A stretch of 64,000 nt of DNA, from the NCBI GenBank assembly GCA_940337035.1, contig CALNHX010007691.1, forward strand, positions 1-64,000. Direction: 5' to 3'. Numbering within the stretch: the stretch's first letter is position 1; each line of letters starts with the position of its first letter. The position numbers were made by a program, and so were the translations under genes. Under the pieces are notes generated by a model. The model was not told the origin of the DNA. It saw only the letters and a list, made by a program, of their open reading frames with translations, and did no database searches. Origin of the DNA: Agriotes lineatus (taxonomy: Eukaryota; Arthropoda; Insecta; Coleoptera; Elateridae). Below are positions 21,155 to 32,639 of the stretch, piece by piece.

Positions 21155-22421
21155 ATGCTCGTAGTGGTTTGTGTAGTGCTTGTGTTGTTCACCTCAGTGT
21201 TGGGTGCAGGTAGAACAAAGAATGTTTTTATGCAGACACAACTGATTTCATGAAATTTTAGAATCGGGGTCTCGATGTGTCACACCGAATGGAGAAATTG
21301 CCACTTGCATGCCTATACGATCTTGCAGAGTAATTTCGATAGCCATATCGAATCTAGATAATAATGCCTTCAAATTTGCTAAGAACTCACAATGCGGGAT
21401 TGATGATGGAGCCCCTTTGGTTTGCTGTGGATCTGAAGGTCATTTAACTACCGCTCCACCACCTGCCCTTCAGACAGAGGAACCGATAAGGCTGTCAACA
21501 TCTCCTGAACCAAAAGAAAATGTCAACTTACCTGATACCTTATGTGGTCTCCAAGCTACTCAGTTTGAGGTCCGTGACAGAATTTTAGGCAAGGATGTAA
21601 CCGCTTTTAATGAGTTTCCATGGATGGCCGCTTTAAAATACAAAACCGAAGATGGTCATGAATGTGGTTTTCGCTGCAGTGGTACCTTAATTACTACGCA
21701 ATACGTTCTAACTGCTGCTCAATGCCTTTCCATTAAAGGTTTCAATTTGTAAGTTTTAAATGCTATCGTACAGAGCGCACATTTAAGCTGATTTATATAT
21801 TCCTAGGATCATAGGATACTTCATCCATATTACAGTAAACGAAGTGGTAACGATGACATAGCTTTGCTGAAGTTAGAGATAAAAATAAAATATTCTGGTA
21901 AAATAAATGTGGCTGAGCGATGATTCATATGGTACAGGTTTTGTTATTTTAGAGTATATCCGACCAATTTGCATACCACCCAGCGATGTACTACCACCTC
22001 CAACTGGAACTAAAATGATTGTTGCGGGGTGGGGCATTACAGAAAATGGTAAACTATTGAGAAATAAAATCGTATTCTTGCATAACTAAAATATTTATTT
22101 TCAGGACCGGAGTCGGACATAAAACTAAAAGTGGCAGTTCCCGTGGTGTCAAACGCGGAATGTGAGAGAGTACATACTAATTACACCCACGTTAATCCAA
22201 ACCAATCTTGCGCTGGCGGTGCAGGAGGTAAAGATGCGTGTAGAGGTGACTCAGGAGGACCTTTGATGACCACTTTCGGTAAGAAAAGCGAAGAGGATGA
22301 ACAACAATGGTACCAGGAAGGAATTGTTTACAGAGGATTGGCGTGTAGTAGAATGGATGCCCCCAGTTTGTATACTAGAGTATCTAGATATACTTATTGG
22401 ATTTTAAATAACCTAAAGTAA
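21155..22421 (+). CDS. CLIP-domain serine protease with His-to-Gln change, probably a homologue or pseudogene
   Basis: Five exons: 21155-21209, 21262-21748, 21807-21897, 21953-22048, 22105-22421. Exon 1 encodes a signal peptide (MLVVVCVVLVLFTSVLGA). Exon 2 encodes a CLIP domain with six cysteines (RCVTPNGEIATC...SC...QCG...VCC), a linker, the activation site DRILGK, and the first half of the protease domain. Asp is in NDDIALLKL (exon 3), GWG is in exon 4, and GKDACRGDSGGP gives the catalytic Ser and a trypsin-type Asp189 in exon 5. CLIP proteases act in haemolymph cascades (prophenoloxidase, Toll). Oddities: the catalytic His motif reads LTAAQC, and exon 2 ends in phase 2 but exon 3 opens in phase 0, with about 30-40 usual residues missing between them, so an exon seems deleted. 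Exons 3-5 splice in frame. Confidence 0.8.
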
Positions 22422-22535
22422 TTTTAACTTAAAATGCGAAAATACCTTTAGATTTAGTTAAGTTGTGTATTAGATTAATCTGTCTTTGTTTTACTGTAAT
22501 AAATGAATACGTAATATTATTAGGTATACAGATTG

Positions 22536-23483
22536 CAGGGCATTTTGAAGGAATTGCTACTAGGTGTCCAACCTGTAAAAAAATTTTTTGTGAGCTACTA
22601 GCATTAAACGAACTCCAAAAAGTATGTCACCACAAATCGACGATTATGGTAGGCAGGAAGAGAAGACATCGTCACTGCTTTTATTAATTTTTTAAATGTG
22701 CGACTAAATGTGGAGGGCGACTCCACCATCTCTACTATAAGATCGCTGTTGGACGCGTCTTTCCCAACAGAGTTGATCAATGCTGGCCGAGAACTATTAA
22801 AAACACTCTTTGGAGAGGACAATGTAAGTAATTTTGGTGATAGAGTTTGTGATAACTAGCCTATATACTATTAGTGAATTACCAAAATTAGACACCAGAG
22901 ATGTTGGCTGTAAATATAGTGTCCACTATTCCACTAAAAACTATTGTTGCAAAAACCACAGGTATTGTCCAAAAACTATTTTGTGCAATATTAATCACAT
23001 CGCCACATTCTATGACCACAGAAGCGGTCATATCGCATTACAATCAAATAAAATTAAAACAGAAGTTCGCTAATGAAAGAATCTATGAACTACAAATTGT
23101 TTATTTCACTGAATAGAATTGGCACTGCTCATTACGATCCTCGTCAGGATGTGGCCGAATTCTTGAAAAAAAAGATCGTAGATTTAGAGGTCCAGATATG
23201 GAACTTACGCCCAGCGTCCAGAACAACTGGAGGCATTTAATAATAGTGATGTTTATCTTTTTTAAACTGATATAACTTAATATTATGTTTAATATTTTAT
23301 TTGTTCTTTGTTCAATGTTCTGAATGTAAATGTTGTTTATTTTTTACATTATAAATTAATGTTTTGTGCAATTTAGTGTGTATTTTTTATTTTTACCTTG
23401 TCCAATTCAAGACTTACTGGGTGTCCAAATTTAATCATTGGGTGTCCATTTGGACACACAATTATATCTTAAAAAATGCCCTG
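22536..23483 (+). mobile_element. hAT element with 8-bp target duplication and ZNF862-like C-terminal remnant
   Basis: Ends CAGGGCATTTT and AAAATGCCCTG are flanked by identical ACAGATTG at 22528-22535 and 23484-23491. Inside, the plus strand has RCPTCKKIFCELLALNEL (zinc-finger-like, near 22550), then LLDASFPTELINAGRELL, then ISHYNQIKLKQKFANERI (about 23030), NRIGTAHYDPRQDV and AEFLKKKDRRFRGPDMEL (about 23110-23210). The later blocks resemble the C-terminal part of ZNF862-like hAT-derived proteins. The frames shift between blocks and the core is missing, so it is a 948-bp internally deleted element. Confidence 0.8.
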
Positions 23484-23612
23484 ACAGATTGTCTGCAAGT
23501 AATAGTTACACACGGTAACTAGATACAGAGGCGGTGTAAAATTTTAAGACAAACAAACGGTCCCTGCATCTAGTTAGAGTGTGTACCTAGACCACCAGAC
23601 AATCTGTATATA
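23484..23612. repeat. Foldback that hosts the hAT insertion
   Basis: TATACAGATTGTCTG, reconstructed across the hAT target site at 22524-22535 and 23484-23495, matches CAGACAATCTGTATA at 23597-23611 in inverted form. The hAT element therefore landed inside the left arm of a short palindromic repeat. Confidence 0.6.
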
Positions 23613-24855
23613 TTGAGCAATTTTCTGTATCGGAACTATAAAGTAAATAAACGTACTGTTCACAAAGAAACTTACATCAGTGTGGGATAGCTAATGTTTA
23701 GAAAATTCCAGTAATATAAGATTCTGTGATGGACAAATTGCTGCACATAGTCCGGATCTTTAAACATATTACGCATTACGAATGCTTGTACTTATTACTT
23801 TTGATTTACATTAGAATTTAGGTGGTAAAAAATAACCGTATAGGACCCCATTACTAATAATTTTAAGAAGCGACTTACTATTATCAAAGAGCAATGCTCT
23901 TTGTTATTAAGTTTGTTACAAAAAACACTGAATTTGTTCAGAACTGTTCTGAGCACGCGTAGATTAAAATGAGCGTTCCAACAAAACACTATAACTGTTC
24001 CTAGTACCAAAGACTATCTAATTATACAGACGCTCAGCGTCTGTATAAGTTAGCGTATGCTGCAAATTGGGTTGCATAAAAACAAATATGGAAATAGACA
24101 ATTTTACCTGAAACGGGTCTTGAACATTGCCCTAAGCGATTAACAGATTAGCTTTCTCTTTGAATACCAGAATTCGCAATTCGTCATACTTTAACATTGT
24201 TATCGTTATTTCTACTTTGCTATTATACACGACTCACGTGTAGGCCCAGTTCTTACTTCTAAGGGCATTGCGCATCTATAAACCTGTCTTAAAACTAAAA
24301 CTATTTTGTGGTCAACGACACAGCTTTATTTTGAATAACATGAATATTCCACGTTGTACTGTAAAAAAATGTCTATTAAAACCTTTTCATTTTTAGAGGG
24401 TAGTAAATTTTAGACTCAGCACGAGCGCTTACCTTGATGGCAACCAACTAGTTGGCCCCTATTACCTCTGTCAATTACAATATAAGTTTGATTCTATTAC
24501 TAAATAAAACGTCAAAAACAAACTAAAAGATATACATTTGGGACACAGAAAATTAAACCAGAAACAATGCTATTACAATGTGCAATTAGATGTAATACGC
24601 CATTCCTTCCTTACAATAGGTGTTTAAAATTTTCCAGAATGACAAAATACATATGTTACATATACACATTATTTATTATATAAACATTTATGTTTACGCT
24701 CAATTACAAATAATTTACATTAGAAATATAATTAATACACATCTACAAACATCATAAAAATTGCGTTTTTTATAATATTATGAGTACGCAATCCCTATAA
24801 AGATTGGGATAAAAAGTTAAAAACTAACGTATGTACTGAAACAGTGAAATATTCG
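23613..24855. other. Gene-free stretch
   Basis: No gene recognised. A perfect short palindrome, ATACAGACGCTCAGCGTCTG, begins at 24025. The 71-codon minus-strand frame at 23795 is hydrophobic without recognisable motifs. Confidence 0.35.
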
Positions 24856-24857
24856 TA

Positions 24858-25175
24858 TATACAAGGTGTCTCACCATTTTGAGCCTTTGAAAGTTTCTTG
24901 AGATTTTACATCAAAGACTTTAAATGACCACCATTTTTAAACAGGATAGAATTTATTTCCAAATATTTTATTTACTTTAGAAATGTATCTCCTACTTAAG
25001 TTGTGTGGAAAGCTTCAAAGTAATACTTTAAGCGGTTTTTGAGATATTAATTTTAAAAAATTTGAGGGTAACGGCTAAACGAAGAACCCAAAAATATTTT
25101 ATTGATGTTTTTTGTTCCGTTTAGTGTACCAAATCTCAAAATGGATAGCGTGGTTTTTTGAGACGCCCTGCAAAT
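24858..25175. repeat. Interspersed repeat bounded by GGTGTCTCA / TGAGACGCC
   Basis: Starts ACAAGGTGTCTCACCATTTT and ends AAAATGG...TTTGAGACGCCCTG. The weakly inverted ends and a TTTGAGATATTAATTTTAAA centre are typical of short non-autonomous insect repeats. No target duplication is resolved. Confidence 0.45.
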
Positions 25176-25291
25176 ACAATATGGGCAGGACTTTATTGAC
25201 TCGCATGCTTATTTGTTTCTAACTGTAAACTAACTTAAGCATGTTACTCAGGAAACAAAAGAAACTAGTTTGGTAATGCGGAAACCATAAT

Positions 25292-26368
25292 TTATGCGTT
25301 GTTTACATTTTGCAATTTTCTATTTTGCATTTCGCATTTATTTGCGCTTCTTAAATCGTTTGATATCCACTTATGCGTTTTGAATATTTTAGTCATAATT
25401 AAATGTTCCATAAAAAATAATTTGTGTTGATAACACTGATTTTCTGTATTCAGCCACCTTGGTGTAAGCATTTTTACTTTGTCCGCTCCTGCCCTCAGCA
25501 AAATTTTTTTAAAGCTTAAGGAGGATTTGTTTGCTTTAAAATGGAGTTAAAATATTTCCAATAAACCAGTAGCGACTTTTATTACAGTAGGTGATGGGGT
25601 TTTTAAATATGAAACACAATCACCAATACTATAATCCCTTTCTGTGATTAAATACTGATTATTATCTTTTAACACATTGTCACTACCATATATCTAATAC
25701 TTACTATATTGCTAGCGGCTATGAGTGGGAAACTGGTCGATGAAGTGAGACACACAACCAACTCCTTCATGTATACGGTGAGCTGTGCGCAAGCGCGGCG
25801 GCGTCGTCCGCCCAATGGGGAAGTGGTCCCGCCCAATGGGGAAGTGGTCAAGTTTAAAATTCGCTTCTAAAGGCGGAGTTCGAATTCTCACGCATGCGCA
25901 CGAGACGCGTTATACTATAAGTGAGACTATGTCGGCGCCGTAATGTTTTCAGAAGTTTCCAGGCCCTACCAGCAATATATGTGTATTATATATATGGTCA
26001 CTACACATTTCTAAGCAACACAATTCACAATTAAAACGTTTAATAGTTTTATGCACTTCATATCCAGCGAAATACACAACAGCGCATGTCTCTAACTTTC
26101 CTTCCTGGCCTTCAAAAACTCTCTCACCGGTAACCAAATTTGAACCAGTTTTATTGCTATTTTTTAAATTATCAATTTCTTGTAACTCCTTGTGTTGGTC
26201 CACTTCCATATTTGATATTGCGCCATCGTTACATTCTATCGTTTCATCTGCTTCAGATATATTAGAATTTAAATTAACATTCATTATGTCATCGTCATCA
26301 ATTTCGCAGTTAGTATTGTGAATAGGTTGCTGCAGTTTCACAAGCATTGTTAGAACAATTTTTCCCAA
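25292..26368 (-). pseudogene. P-element/THAP9-like transposase remnant
   Basis: On the minus strand, 26368-25949 is an acidic Asn/Glu-rich stretch followed by LETCAVVYFAGYEVHKTIKR and FNCELC, matching the YxAGY...L.C..C region near the C terminus of P-type transposases. After a non-homologous insertion (25681-25948), 25680-25292 continues with LKDNNQYLITERDYSI, then HKLFFMEHLIMTKIFKTHKW, resembling the terminal region. A stop and frame change occur near 25550. The THAP domain and catalytic core are absent. The assignment is by remembered family pattern and is moderate. Confidence 0.5.
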
Positions 26369-27488
26369 AGCAATTACTTTAGCTCAAATCCTAGAGTGGC
26401 TTCAAAGCAAGAAGTACATAGGCGTGGCTACAGTTATGCGCCAATAGACGGTATCAGTGGCGTAGCAATAGGTATTTTTAGGGAGGCACATTAAAATTCC
26501 CATTTTAAAGGAAAACTTTTCATGCTGATTTATTTTTGGTTTCAAATGCTAAATAAATTAGCATGTCATAAGAAGTACAAGCTCTACTAGAAGCTCGCGA
26601 GGCCGCCCTCCGCTAAACGCTTTCCGCGGCGGGAGGACTCGCCGTGCGTCATCCGCTCCATTCCGCGCGAGGAATTATTACTAAATTTACCCGTTTTGCT
26701 GTGAATTTTTGTCAAAGCTGTGCATGGAACTTCGCCATTTGGTCGTGGCAGCATTTTAGACAACAGCTGGGAATCTGGCAGAGGGTGCAGGCCAAAGGCT
26801 CTTGAATACGCGTGTGACCTGAGAAAGTTCGAATATGGCGCTACGGACAATAAATGACTAACCCCAATGCGTCATGTAGCTACCAGACTGTAAGGTGCTC
26901 GCCCAAACCCCTTTTTGATATTATTAACGGGTTAATAGTCATGGAAACATGTAAACAAAATGACACGACGAACGGCAATGAACTGAATACAACAGCGGAA
27001 ATCACCTTGTTGAACGTAATGGACTCGTCCGGACGTTTCTAGCGTTCTGCGCATCTATGACGCGGTGTACTTTACAAACTGAAAGACTTCTAGTAGTCTC
27101 ACGATTCACGCAAGGTAAATTTGTAATTCAGTGATTTGCTCAATATTTATTTCCATACGAAAGTTATTTCCGATTCATTTAAGCCAAATCTTTAGCTTGG
27201 TAATATTATCTAACCTTGGCCTGTGCAAAAAGTGCAGTTTGTTTATACAAATTCTCAGTAAGCCCGCTTGACAAAGCAGCTTTGTTCTGCCCTCGCATTC
27301 TGCATGGGTGACAGGGTTGCCAGGTCACAAAATGAGAATCATCTTATCCACCTTCAAAAAGTATCGTACATTATCGTACAAAATATCGTTTCTAGAAAAA
27401 ATTGTATTATAAAATTATTGTCTCTTTCTCTTTATTATTCGTTTTCTTTTGGTTATTTTTACCATGTTTTTACTTTTATAAAATAAAA
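26369..27488. other. Gene-free stretch with a CpG-rich patch
   Basis: No gene recognised. 26585-26680 is unusually CpG-rich for this window (CGCGAGG, CCGCGGCGG). CAGTGGCGTAGCAATAGG at 26455 resembles a DNA-transposon end, but no partner was found. The short frames at 26587 and 26854 show no domain. Confidence 0.35.
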
Positions 27489-27528
27489 CAACAGTCGCTA
27501 GATTAGGCACCTGGTATATTTACGTATT

Positions 27529-27805
27529 TGTGGCGACCAAAGCATTTTCATACTTGGCCCCCAGGACGCACCGGACGTTAGCCCCCAAACGACGTGAGAG
27601 AAAACAGATCGGCTACCCTTACCGCCAAGGGGTCGAGCGTGGGAGTCGACCACCAACGGGCGAAGCTACCGGGCGTCACGCGTGCCTTAACGAAAATACT
27701 CTTGTAACTTTTGCAACACGTTAAATGTAAAATTTTGTAAATAAATTAGTTACTTCAGGTGCCTGGTTTTTATATAAAGTAAATGCTAGGTATCTACTAA
27801 AATTG
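27529..27805 (+). repeat. Probable 5' LTR and leader of a Gypsy element
   Basis: TGTGGCGACC at 27529 opens a CpG-rich block with an AATAAA at 27739. The leader that follows reads ATTGATGACCCCCGACG (27803-27819), similar to the TGGTGACCCCGACG leader of many Gypsy-group elements. Exact LTR limits are not defined because no 3' LTR remains in the window. Confidence 0.5.
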
Positions 27806-27867
27806 ATGACCCCCGACGATTTTAAACGCGAAACGAGGGCAAAGAACAATGGACTTAATCACGTGTT

Positions 27868-29515
27868 GTGCGGATTGGAAGTTCCAAACAAAATTTGATA
27901 AATAAACATTCAAGTAAATCGTTAAGTGCTCCAGTTGCAAGATGTCGACCGTCCCACAGCGCGGATGACCACGATATCGGCGGAGACATCAACGAGGTCC
28001 GCTACGTGAAGTTGCCGCCATTTTGGCTAAACAATCCAGCGTTATGGTTTGCGCAGGTAGATGCACAGTTTTTTCAATTTAAAATCAAATCGGATAATAC
28101 CAAGTATTACACTGTCGTCGCCACGTTGGATTAGGCCATGCTACAAGCTGCAGACATAATTCAGCACCCGCCTGAGCAAAATAGGTACGAGACCCTCAAA
28201 AAGCAGCTAATCGCAAGGTTCACAGTAGTGATGGGCCTATCCGGAATGAATAATCGGAAAGTTTCCGATTGTTAAAAAAATCGGAAGGTTCCGATTATAT
28301 CGGAACTTTTCGGAATTCGATTATTTTACTGTTCGGTGAATAAAATTCGGAACTTTCGGAATTCGATTATTTTACTATTCGGAACACAAAATGAGAAAAC
28401 GAAATGCCAATTTGAACTGAACGGAATACAGAATGTTGTGTTGACTCGCTTGACTGCTATATTCTGGTGAATGGCACTAATGGCAGTGGTATTTCATAGA
28501 TTAATTATTAGATAGTACAACTTACAGACTTCAAATTCATGTATTGTTTTATACTATCAATTATGTACTTTATGTGCCATTAAACTTTAAAATATCACTA
28601 CCATTCTCCGAAAGTCTATTAAGGTAACTACTGTAATAATTTGAAAAAATATTTTATTTCTTCTTATATGCCACTGTGCGACTCAAACTCATAAATTGTT
28701 TTACTGGCGGTCCTACAAACCCAAACAATAGATGCCAACGCAGATAAAGGCTTACGGCGTGACGGCGAGTGCTCTCATCGCAAATTTGCACGCATTTCAT
28801 CTTCCTTCCGCTTGTTGTTGTTTCGCTCGTTTTCTCTTGCTTGCATTTACGGAATGTAAAATAATCGGATGATATTCCGATTTTATAAACATTCCGAAAT
28901 GGAACATTCCGATTATTGAAATCATCCGATTATGCCCATCACTAGTTCACAGACTCGCAAGAGAAACAGTTGCGCAAATTACTAACAGAGATGGAATTAG
29001 GAGACCGACGTCCGTCGCAGCTTTTACGGGAAATGAAAAGTGCCACCACATCCCAAATCTACGAAAGCGTCTTGCGCACGTTATGGCTGCAGCGAATGCC
29101 TTCCCAAGTGCAGATCGTCTTGTCTGTCAGTAAGGACGAAAAACTAGAAAAATTAACAGAAATGGCAGATAAAATAACAGAAATTAGCAGCGCCAGTATA
29201 GCCGCTGTCAGTTTTACACCCATGGCGCAACCGCAATCTGGTGACGTACTATCTGGCAGTTCCGTCGCATCACTACAGCAGCAGATCGCTGAACTCACCG
29301 AAAAGGTCGAACAACTTTCACGAGGTCGACGACCTTGGCGTATGCGATCCCGATCGCGTTCGAGAGGACCCAGCGCAAATGGCGAATGTTTTTATCACTG
29401 CAGGTTCGGCGTAAATGCCAGAAAATGCAAGCAGCCCTGTAGCTATCGAGTGAATATGCCAAATGCCATCGCAGACTGGAAACGAAACCAGCCGTCGTTA
29501 GTGGAGGCGGTCAGC
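27868..29515 (+). pseudogene. Gypsy gag, interrupted by a MITE
   Basis: The frame contains VKLPPFWLNNPALWFAQVDA (28000-28065), the typical matrix/capsid motif of this Gypsy group. It stops at 28134 and would continue as a diverged gag to the insertion point at 28225. After the 719-bp MITE, gag resumes at 28953 (LLTEMELGDRRPSQLLREMK) and runs through an Arg/Ser-rich stretch to a Cys/His motif (CFYHCRFG...CKQPC), then is cut by a second MITE at 29516. It encoded the structural core of the retroelement and is now broken by a stop and two insertions. Confidence 0.8.
28226..28944. mobile_element. hAT-type MITE in Gypsy gag
   Basis: 719-bp element with ends TAGTGATGGGC / GCCCATCACTA, flanked by identical 8-bp GTTCACAG at 28218-28225 and 28945-28952. 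Subterminal regions are packed with TTCCGATT / CGGAA motifs, which are candidate transposase binding sites. It has no coding capacity. Confidence 0.9.
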
Positions 29516-29707
29516 CAGAGCTGGATTAAGGATATGTGAGGCCCTGGGCTAAATTCTTTTAGAGGCCCCATTCCCATTTATGCAACGGGTACAAAGGGAT
29601 CTAAATGATTAGAAACCGCACTAGATTATAACCTTCGAATCTTTCCGAGGCCCCCGAAATTCGGTGGCCCGGGGCTGCAGCCCCCCCCCCCCCTTAATCC
29701 GGTTCTG
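29516..29707. mobile_element. Short hAT-type MITE at the gag/pol junction
   Basis: 192-bp element with ends CAGAGCTGGATTAAGG and CCTTAATCCGGTTCTG-like. Flanking 8-bp copies are CGGTCAGC (29508-29515) and GGGTCAGC (29708-29715), one mismatch apart. It contains a C14 run and GGCCC-rich subterminal blocks. Confidence 0.75.
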
Positions 29708-29715
29708 GGGTCAGC

Positions 29716-31260
29716 GACGGTCCATCCCAAAGCCGCCTGTTCATAAGCAACAAAGAAACTGGCACCCGCTTTCTGATCGACACCGGCGCCGATGTATCTG
29801 TAATTCCTCCGAGCAAAAAGAACCGACAAAAAAAGCCAACGCCGTACAAATTATTTGCCGCAAATGGATCTGCAATCGACATCTTTGGGGAACGTCCACT
29901 GTGCTTCAATTTGGGGTTACGCAGGTCATTCCGGTGGAAGTTTCTAGAAGCCGACGTCGCTCGACATTACCAACATTACTCGTAGTACAGTGCTCACACC
30001 TGTTCAAAAACACTCAATAGTGCACCACATCAACACAACGGGATCACCTATAGCCGAAAGAGTTCGCCGCTTACCCCCAGATAAACAGAAGGCAGCGAAA
30101 GCGGAATTCGATTATATGATGGAGCAAGGTATTTGTAGGCCATCTAGCAGCCCATGGGCTAGTCCACTTCATCTTGTTTCCAAAAAATTTGGAGAATGGC
30201 GACCCTGCGGAGATTATCAACGTCTGAATGCAATTACTGTCCCGGACCGCTACCCGATCGCCCACATCCTGAATTTTTCTTATAAATTATATGATAAGAA
30301 ATTTTTCTCGAAGTTACAGCTAGTACGGGCATATCATCAGATCTCGGTCGCCGAAGAGGATATCCCCAAGACAGCTGTCATTACACCCTTTGGACTCTTT
30401 GAGTTCCCATATATGACTTTTGGTCTCTGTAATTCTGCGCAATCTTTTCAACGGTTTATGGACAGCGTCTTGCAAGGATCAAGCTTCTGCTACTGCTACA
30501 TAGACGACATCCTGATAGCGTCAAGCAATGAGCAGGAACACATGGACCACCTACGGCAAGTTTTTCAGCGAGTCGACGACTACGGTGTTGCAGTAAATCC
30601 TTCGAAGTGCATCCTAGGTGCTACACAGCTAGAATATCTATGCTACCTAATTTCGGAAGCTGGATCCACCCCGCTACCTGCCAAAGTTGAAGCCGTCAGG
30701 TCGATGAAGAAGCCGCAAACAATTGTCGAACTCCGTCGTTTTTTAGGCGTCATCAATTAACAGCTACTGTAAAGATGGCAAACGCAACGACAAGAGGCTA
30801 ATCGCATGGACGCCGGAAGCAGAGGTAGTATTTGAAGCATGCAAGAGCGATCTCGCGAACGCGGCCTTACTCGCGCATCCGTCGGACAACGACCCGCTCT
30901 CCATCACGCTAGATGCATTGGATTATACTGTTGGTTCCGTTCTGGAACAATTCCAAGAGAATGAGTGGAAACCACTATCATTTTTTTCCCAGAAGCTAAG
31001 CAGTGCACAGTGTAAATATAGTGCATACGATCGCGAACTATTAGCAATTTATGCTGCCATTAAACATTTTCGGTACATGATTGAAGGCAGAAGTGTGTGC
31101 AAACAGACCATAAGCCGCTTACATACGCGTTCCGGCAAAAGACTGACAAAGCCTCGCCGCGACAACAACGGCAGCTCGACAGTTTACGACTGAAATTGTT
31201 TACGTTGCCGGTAGTGACAACACCGTAGCCGACGCTCTATCCCGCCTAGAAACCATTAAC
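29716..31260 (+). pseudogene. Gypsy pol: protease, reverse transcriptase, RNase H (broken)
   Basis: The protease motif LIDTGADVSVIP is readable at about 29776-29811. The RT frame (29990-30760) has SPWASPLHLVSKK, WRPCGDYQRLN, FSKLQLVRAYHQI and the catalytic YIDDIL (about 30498), but ends in a stop right after RRFLGVIN. RNase H follows at about 30890 (TLDALDYTVGSVL, where Ser is usual for the Leu, then AYDRELLAIYAAIKHFRYMI), and a frame change near 31110 breaks its end. Several frame breaks make the polyprotein inactive. These domains copied the element's RNA into DNA. Confidence 0.85.
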
Positions 31261-31269
31261 CTGAACACT

Positions 31270-32060
31270 GCAGTAGACACGGAAGAACTAGCCCTTGAGC
31301 AAGAAAAAGACGACGAATTACAAGAGCTATTACAAAACAGGTCGTTGTTCCAATTACAGCAACTTATATCTGCAGACAGCAACCTTCCAGTGCACTGCGA
31401 TACATCAACAGGCCGATTACGTCCCTACGTGCCAAAGCCACTACGTCAACGGATTTATAATGCACTCCATGGGCTAGCACATCCGGGAAAACGTGCAACC
31501 TTACGTTTAATTAGTAGCAGGTATGTGTGGCCATCTATTAACAAAGATGTGACTACCTGGGTTCGCACGTGCATTGCGTGTCAGCGTGTCAGGTTCAACG
31601 ACACACGAAATGTCAAATAGGAACATTTCCATTGCAGAACAACATATTTGAACACATTCACTTGGATTTGGTAGGACCGCTGCCACCATCCCGAAGCTTC
31701 AGGTATTGCCTTACCATGGTAGACCGCTACACAAGATGGCCCGAAGCAGTTGCGCGCACAGATATCACAAGCGAATCCGTCGCTACAGAGCTTTATAATG
31801 GCTGGATATCCCGTTTCGGCCCACCCCGAACAATCAAAACCGACCAAGGCAGGCAATTCGAGTCGGGGCTTATTAAGGCGCTGACAAATCTACTAAGAAC
31901 CAAGCGCACACGTACAACCGCATACAATCCGAAGTGTAACGGCTTATTGGAGCGTTGGCACAGAACGCTCAAAATTGCCCTAATGTGTCAGCAAACAGAA
32001 AGATGGGCCGACACGCTGTACACTGTTCTGTTGGGATTACGGGCCAGTTTCAAAGAGTAC
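31270..32060 (+). pseudogene. Gypsy integrase, 3'-truncated
   Basis: The zinc-binding region (HGLAHPGKRATLRLI, then CIACQRVR) lies at 31466-31600. It stops at 31620 and continues in another frame with HIHLDLVGPLPPS (first catalytic Asp), MVDRYTRWPEAV, IKTDQGRQFES (second Asp) and NPKCNGLLERWHRTLK (Glu). Homology ends near 32060, where YISSSRAPKLEQ departs from the family. The integrase C terminus, any env and the 3' LTR are missing. Confidence 0.85.
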
Positions 32061-32520
32061 ATAAGTAGTAGTCGGGCACCTAAACTAGAGCAACTTGTCA
32101 ATCAAACGATTACATTAATTGACCTAATTAAATCCACGAATTAAATCCGCGATTTGATCTAATTAATTCCGCGGTTTGACCCAATTCATTTCGCGGTTTG
32201 TTCTAATTAATTTTCATATGTGCTACTGATTAAATCACGCGGCGGCCATTTTTAATTTGCTTCTGGAATTACGCGGCGGCCATTTTCAATTTTTGCTCGA
32301 ATATTTGAATTTGAAATTTTTCAGATTTTTTCTAAGTTCAATTTTTTTAATTTAAACTTCCCGGGTGTCTGCCATCTTGGTTTTCTGCGCGCTCACTTCT
32401 CTCGGATGCCGTTTTAATGTTAATTTAGCGACCGTTTTGAATTTCAAATTGATAAATCTGTCTCTCTCCGGTACTCATGGGGCGTTGGTTATCTCTCTTG
32501 CATTCACAGGATAGATGTTT
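32061..32520. other. Gene-free stretch with repeated GCGGCGGCCATTTT
   Basis: CGCGGCGGCCATTTT occurs at about 32239 and 32271, with related CGCGG.TT motifs between 32140 and 32200. It leads into the tRNA-headed unit that follows. No gene is recognised. Confidence 0.4.
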
Positions 32521-32529
32521 AATTTAAAA

Positions 32530-32625
32530 AGATCTCTGGCGGACTCGGATTTGAACCCGCTACGTTCGCATCCACATCGGGCTTACATCGACCTATGCCG
32601 CTACGCCACGGAGCGCTACGAGATT
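32530..32625 (-). repeat. tRNA-derived SINE-like head
   Basis: On the minus strand, TAGCGCTCCGTGGCGTAGCG supplies an A-box-like block and GCGGGTTCAAATCCGAGTCC a B box at the expected distance. The cloverleaf is poor, so it is not a tRNA gene. The same GGGTTCAAATCCGACTT B box recurs at 33440 and 33605 in the tandem unit downstream. Confidence 0.55.
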
Positions 32626-32639
32626 TAAAGGGTTTGAAC

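Noticed and set aside
26455..26500. CAGTGGCGTAGCAATAGG as a transposon end
   Set aside because: A common DNA-transposon-like start, but no partner end is visible.
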